From contig JBGUXY010000041.1 in assembly GCA_045118335.1 (NCBI GenBank), forward strand, positions 1 to 64,000: DNA of 64,000 bases, written 5' to 3'. Under the pieces are notes generated by a model that saw nothing but the letters and a program-made list of their open reading frames with translations, did not search any database and was not told the origin of the DNA. The stretch is from W1P20-047 sp045118335 (GTDB lineage: Bacteria > Actinomycetota > Coriobacteriia > Coriobacteriales > Eggerthellaceae). Within the stretch, counting starts at the first letter, position 1. Every line of letters begins with the position of its first letter. The translations under genes were made by a program, and so were the position numbers. Positions 60,887 through 64,000 of this stretch are shown in pieces.

Positions 60887-60945
60887 ATTTGTGGGTCAAG
60901 AATTCCAGATTTGTGGGTCAAGGAAACCCGAATTGTGGGTAAATC
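60887..60945. repeat. Three direct repeats at 22-bp pitch
   Basis: ATTTGTGGGTCAAG begins at 60887 and again at 60909; AATTGTGGGTAAA begins at 60931. The spacing is exactly 22 bp both times, about two helical turns. On the minus strand the core reads TTGACCCACAAAT. Confidence 0.85.
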
Positions 60946-61309
60946 GCTTACCCGTGTGCTATAGCTCCCTTCCCAATTATTCGAAGCGTACTCACGAAGA
61001 AAGGTTCCAGCAAGATGATGCAGGTTATATCGCAGCAAGGGACTGCCCCTTCCTTGATCACTCCTTGAATATGCAAGATTCCACCACGCATAAACGAGAA
61101 TCCCATAAAGCCGTAAGGCCAAGCTGCAAGCTGGCAAGAACCCTACACCACCAGCGATCCGAAAACTCTCGCGCATCTCTTTCGAGCAGAATGCATGCAA
61201 TGGGTTGGCTCGTTCCTTTACCAAAAGTTTGGTCAAAACCGTCATAGAACTAGATATCAATAATGGGTGCATATTATGTCACCATTCCGATTGTCGCAAG
61301 AATGGACAT

Positions 61310-61427
61310 CCCCTGCCGTGGCTCCGTTAAGACTCGGCGGCAATTCACCGGGGCATCCCCACAATGAGAGAGTTCGCCCAGGGGACGAAGGCGGCACCGC
61401 CGTCCAGGTCGGCGCGACGTGCTTGCA
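61310..61427 (-). pseudogene. Diverged duplicate of the comEC 3' end and its flank
   Basis: This 118-bp stretch aligns without gaps to 61442-61559, the last 27 codons of comEC plus 35 bp beyond its stop, at a constant offset of 132 bp. Translated in the comEC frame it gives a 26-residue tail with RRADLDGG and ANSL and ending PR-stop, against RSDLDGD, PNSL and SR-stop in ComEC. The part beyond the stop is at least as well conserved as the coding part. Confidence 0.8.
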
Positions 61428-61476
61428 TGGCTAGGGCCCGGCCCCTGCCGTGGCCCCTGCAAGAACCGACGGCGAT

Positions 61477-63804
61477 TCATCGCGATGCTCTAACGGTAAG
61501 GGAGTTCGGCGTTAGGATGCAGGTAACATCGCCGTCCAGATCGCTGCGATATGTTTGCACTCCGTAACGATTTAGCAAGATGAGCGTTTCTGGAGAGGGA
61601 TGACCATAGCGGTTTCCCTCACCGACGCCTATAAGGGCCACCCGAGGTGATATGGCCGTCAGCAGATCGTCGTTTAGACTCCCCGCCGAACCGTGATGCG
61701 CTACCTTGAGCACATCTGCATGCTGAATACGCCCCTCGTCCAGCAATCGATCCAGCGCCTCGGCCTCCGCATCGCCGCTCGTGATCGCCGACCAATCTGC
61801 GATATCATCACCGTCGCAATCTATGGTCACCGTCATGACCAGGCTGTCGGAGTTTCCACCCTCGTCGCTGAACGCCTCGGGAGCGATCACGGTCATGTGA
61901 AAACCGGCGAATTCCACCTCATCTCCAACGTTGAGGGGTGTCATGTCCATTCCGTTCGTGTCCGAGCGTAGCTTTTCGCAGTTTTGGCATTCGCATTCCA
62001 TCAAGTCGGCAGCGACGCACACGGTCCCGATGGGTACGATGTCCGATATTGCCTGAAGGGATCCGCAGTGATCGTCGTCGGGATGCGAGATGATCACGGC
62101 ATCGAGCGAGCGTATGTCGTGGCGAGCCAAAGCTGCCAGAACCTGACTGTCGTTTGTGCCCGTGTCGACCAATACGACACGATTGCCCTTCCGATACGCA
62201 ACCGCATCACCTTGACCCACGTCGAGCATGATGATTTCGGCCCCGTGGGCACGTGGCAAGATTGCATATGCCGCAACGACCGCAATCAGACCAGCTGCCA
62301 GGGCCTTCCCCGATAGCTGAATCATCCCGGCCCGCACGAAGCGCAAATAGGCCAACAATGCAGCGATCGTGACCACAACTGCGACGCCAAGGTCTATGTC
62401 TGCGGGAACGCATGCGAATGGGATGCATGCTATCACGCCAACAACATCACAGAACACCTGGGCAATCATGGCGACTGGCAGCATCAGCACCACTCCCACA
62501 GACGGAACAATCGCCCCCAATGCTGCACAAGCCATGCCCGCGCAAACGAGGACGGTGAATACCGGCACAGCCAAGAGGTTTGAAAGGGGCGATATGAGAG
62601 GCACTTGCGCGAACACCGCTGCCGATACGCCAAGCGTTAAGGCATTCGCGGCGATGGTTGCTGCGAGGGTTTTCGAGACGAACCGGCAACGACCGCCCAG
62701 AAACCCATCGATCCACTCGTCGATCGGATGCGAGAAGAGCACGATGCCCAACGATGCCAGACACGAAAGGGCAAGCGACACCGACACGGCCATGAACGGG
62801 TCGAGGCCGACCATGGCCATGACGCAAAGCCCCAGCGCTGTTAGCGAAGAAGACCGACGCCTTGCAAAATGGGAGCTCAATGCACACAGGCTCATAATGG
62901 CAGCCCTCATCGCCGAAACCGGCATTCCCGTGAAAGCAACATACGCGATAACGAATGCACCCTGTAACAATATGCAGACTGCCTTGGGAAAGCGCATGGC
63001 TCGCAGCATCGCGACGAAGAAACCCGATATGATGACAAGGTGGGCGCCGGATACCGCAACCATGTGGGCGAGGCCTGCAACCTTCACGTCCCGGTAAAAA
63101 TCGCTGGCGAACAGCTCGCGCCTGCTCCCGAACAGGATGGCCTCAAGCAGCGCGATTCCCTTGTCGTTGCCCTTCCGAAAGCCGGGGGGCAGGTTATCGA
63201 GCGTGCGTATACCCCGGTCGCGCAATCGAAACACTGCGCCTATGGGACCTGTCGGATCCAACAGCTCGACGTCGTCAAGGGTAACGCTTCCCACGCAACT
63301 CTTTCTCCAGTAGTACTGAGCCGATGTTTCGCCAGGAGCACTGATGGCGGCATGAGCCTGTATCCGCTGCCAGCAGTTGGCATCGATACCTTCAGGAAGA
63401 TTCACGCGAACGCGGACGCGCTGCCCATCTAAGAGTCTTGCAATCGCAATGCACGATGCGCCGTAATCGCCATCCTTGGAGTCTTCCACGACCTGCAATA
63501 CCATCTCTGTTGCCCCCAGGTCTTGCACGGCCATCATGTGCACCTGCAGGTTGGCGGTAGCTGACGCAGCCAGCAAGACACCGGTGCAGCATCCCAGAAT
63601 GCCGATGCATGCAATCCGATGCCTGCTTTCGCGCATGAGAGCCACGACTAACACGCCAGCCAGCACCGAGGTGATGCACGCAGCTGCGCAGGCATGCATG
63701 CTCCATTCCCTCGAACTTCCCAGAACAGACGCTGCGGTTAACCAAGTTCCCGCACCGAACGCGAGCATCGGCACCCATGCAGGGGACGACCATCGAGAAT
63801 CCAC
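61477..63804 (-). CDS. comEC: Competence protein ComEC/Rec2
   Basis: Membrane channel for uptake of transforming DNA. 775 aa: N-terminal DUF4131-like part with soluble OB-like insert, the Competence domain (about 230-500, with many helices and VAVSGAHLVIISG), and a C-terminal metallo-beta-lactamase domain with ISHPDDDHCGS and KVAHHGSAGS. It starts with GTG 63804, 3 nt after the comEA stop, ribosome site weak. comEA-comEC form one unit. The 3' end is tandemly duplicated downstream. Confidence 0.94.
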   Translation of the reverse strand: MDSRWSSPAWVPMLAFGAGTWLTAASVLGSSREWSMHACAAACITSVLAGVLVVALMRESRHRIACIGILGCCTGVLLAASATANLQVHMMAVQDLGATEMVLQVVEDSKDGDYGASCIAIARLLDGQRVRVRVNLPEGIDANCWQRIQAHAAISAPGETSAQYYWRKSCVGSVTLDDVELLDPTGPIGAVFRLRDRGIRTLDNLPPGFRKGNDKGIALLEAILFGSRRELFASDFYRDVKVAGLAHMVAVSGAHLVIISGFFVAMLRAMRFPKAVCILLQGAFVIAYVAFTGMPVSAMRAAIMSLCALSSHFARRRSSSLTALGLCVMAMVGLDPFMAVSVSLALSCLASLGIVLFSHPIDEWIDGFLGGRCRFVSKTLAATIAANALTLGVSAAVFAQVPLISPLSNLLAVPVFTVLVCAGMACAALGAIVPSVGVVLMLPVAMIAQVFCDVVGVIACIPFACVPADIDLGVAVVVTIAALLAYLRFVRAGMIQLSGKALAAGLIAVVAAYAILPRAHGAEIIMLDVGQGDAVAYRKGNRVVLVDTGTNDSQVLAALARHDIRSLDAVIISHPDDDHCGSLQAISDIVPIGTVCVAADLMECECQNCEKLRSDTNGMDMTPLNVGDEVEFAGFHMTVIAPEAFSDEGGNSDSLVMTVTIDCDGDDIADWSAITSGDAEAEALDRLLDEGRIQHADVLKVAHHGSAGSLNDDLLTAISPRVALIGVGEGNRYGHPSPETLILLNRYGVQTYRSDLDGDVTCILTPNSLTVRASR

Positions 63805-63807
63805 GTT

Positions 63808-64000
63808 CTACCCAACGGTGATCCTGTCGGCCATTTCCGCATATTTCTTATCGCCTATGCCCGACACGCGCTTTATGTCTTCGGGAGATTGGAAGGGACC
63901 CTCCTCTTCTCTGCTTGCTATGATCTTCTCGGCGGTTACCTCACCCACGCCAGGCAGGGCTTGCAACTGCATGGCGTCAGCCGTGTTGATGTTGACAAGG
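63808..64000 (-). CDS. comEA: Competence protein ComEA, C-terminal part (5' end outside window)
   Basis: The frame ending at TAG 63810-63808 encodes at least 63 residues: VNINTADAMQLQALPGVGE, KIIASREEEGPFQSPEDI and RVSGIGDKKYAEM. This is the helix-hairpin-helix double motif of ComEA, which binds DNA outside the membrane and passes it to ComEC. The N-terminal anchor lies beyond the window. Confidence 0.93.
   Translation of the reverse strand, partial: LVNINTADAMQLQALPGVGEVTAEKIIASREEEGPFQSPEDIKRVSGIGDKKYAEMADRITVG

Larger units (their letters stand above)
60372..61309. other. Gene-free region with several repeat families
   Basis: About 940 bp between holA and the comEC tail duplication. Codon patterns do not look coding on either strand; short open frames here match no family I know. 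It holds the 73-bp tandem repeats and the 22-bp triplicate listed separately. It may be the decayed remains of a lost gene or a regulatory/RNA region. Confidence 0.6.

Noticed and set aside
60608..60945. Possible CRISPR-like array
   Set aside because: Repeats are few, imperfect and tandem rather than separated by unique spacers, and no cas genes are present.
60831..61272. Overlapping open frames of about 130 codons on both strands between holA and comEC
   Set aside because: No ribosome sites, no recognisable motifs, Ser/Arg/His-rich shadow composition and they include the 22-bp repeats; kept only as a gene-free region.

Overview
The window looks like a core chromosomal segment of an anaerobic actinobacterium of the class Coriobacteriia, probably near Eggerthellaceae/Slackia; genus is not certain. 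The grounds are moderately high GC, actinobacterial gene orders (rpsO-pnp-M16 peptidase-dapB-dapA-rnj-ftsK; lexA/small membrane gene/nrdR), anaerobic functions (indolepyruvate:ferredoxin oxidoreductase, menaquinone synthesis), and a Firmicutes-like recA-rny-spoVS-miaB-miaA-hflX-lexA block. I saw no prophage, insertion sequence, CRISPR array or rRNA. One tRNA gene (tRNA-Pro, GGG) is present.

Layout. 1-2.9 kb: ileS (partial), lspA, rluD. 3.1-4.5 kb: coaBC and tRNA-Pro. 4.7-10.3 kb: cell-envelope block with a CDP-alcohol phosphatidyltransferase, a very long VanW protein, a D,D-carboxypeptidase and an FHA protein. 10.4-13.7 kb: iorA-iorB-gluQ operon, convergent with menA. 14.9-19.1 kb: galE, pgm, birA, thioesterase. 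19.2-21.9 kb: a small double-glycine-leader peptide, the dut-nrdR operon, and an SOS-controlled divergent pair (115-aa membrane protein / lexA). 21.9-31 kb: hflX, miaA, miaB, spoVS, a GHKL ATPase, rny, recX and recA, all on the minus strand. 31-45 kb: pgsA, rimO, yajQ, rodZ-like, ftsK, rnj, dapA, dapB, M16 peptidase, pnp, rpsO, also all minus. 45.5-46.4 kb: degV. 46.4-59 kb: two minus-strand runs, rsmE-mtaB-phoH-ybeY-dgkA-era-recO (with dnaJ and hrcA upstream) and lepA-small membrane protein-dusB-hemW. 58.8-64 kb: rpsT, holA, a 1.1-kb gene-free region with several repeat families, comEC and partial comEA.

How the genes work together. Three themes dominate: translation and RNA metabolism (aminoacylation, tRNA and ribosome modification by MiaA, MiaB, MtaB, RimO, GluQ, DusB and RluD, and an RNase Y / RNase J / PNPase set); DNA damage and competence (LexA, RecA, RecX, RecO, FtsK, ComEA/EC); and envelope synthesis (LspA, two CDP-alcohol phosphotransferases, VanW, DacF, DapA/B, DgkA, MenA, GalE).

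Most interesting observations: (1) overlapping divergent promoters between lexA and a tail-anchored 115-aa protein, with three LexA-like boxes at an exact 28-bp pitch; (2) an 11-bp-phased repeat array (two 33-bp units) just upstream of recA; (3) an orphan double-glycine leader peptide fused to a zinc-ribbon-like cargo; (4) a diverged tandem duplication of the 3' end of comEC together with its 3' flank; (5) a MutL-like GHKL ATPase between rny and spoVS. No complete new multi-gene system is evident. These are local, testable novelties.
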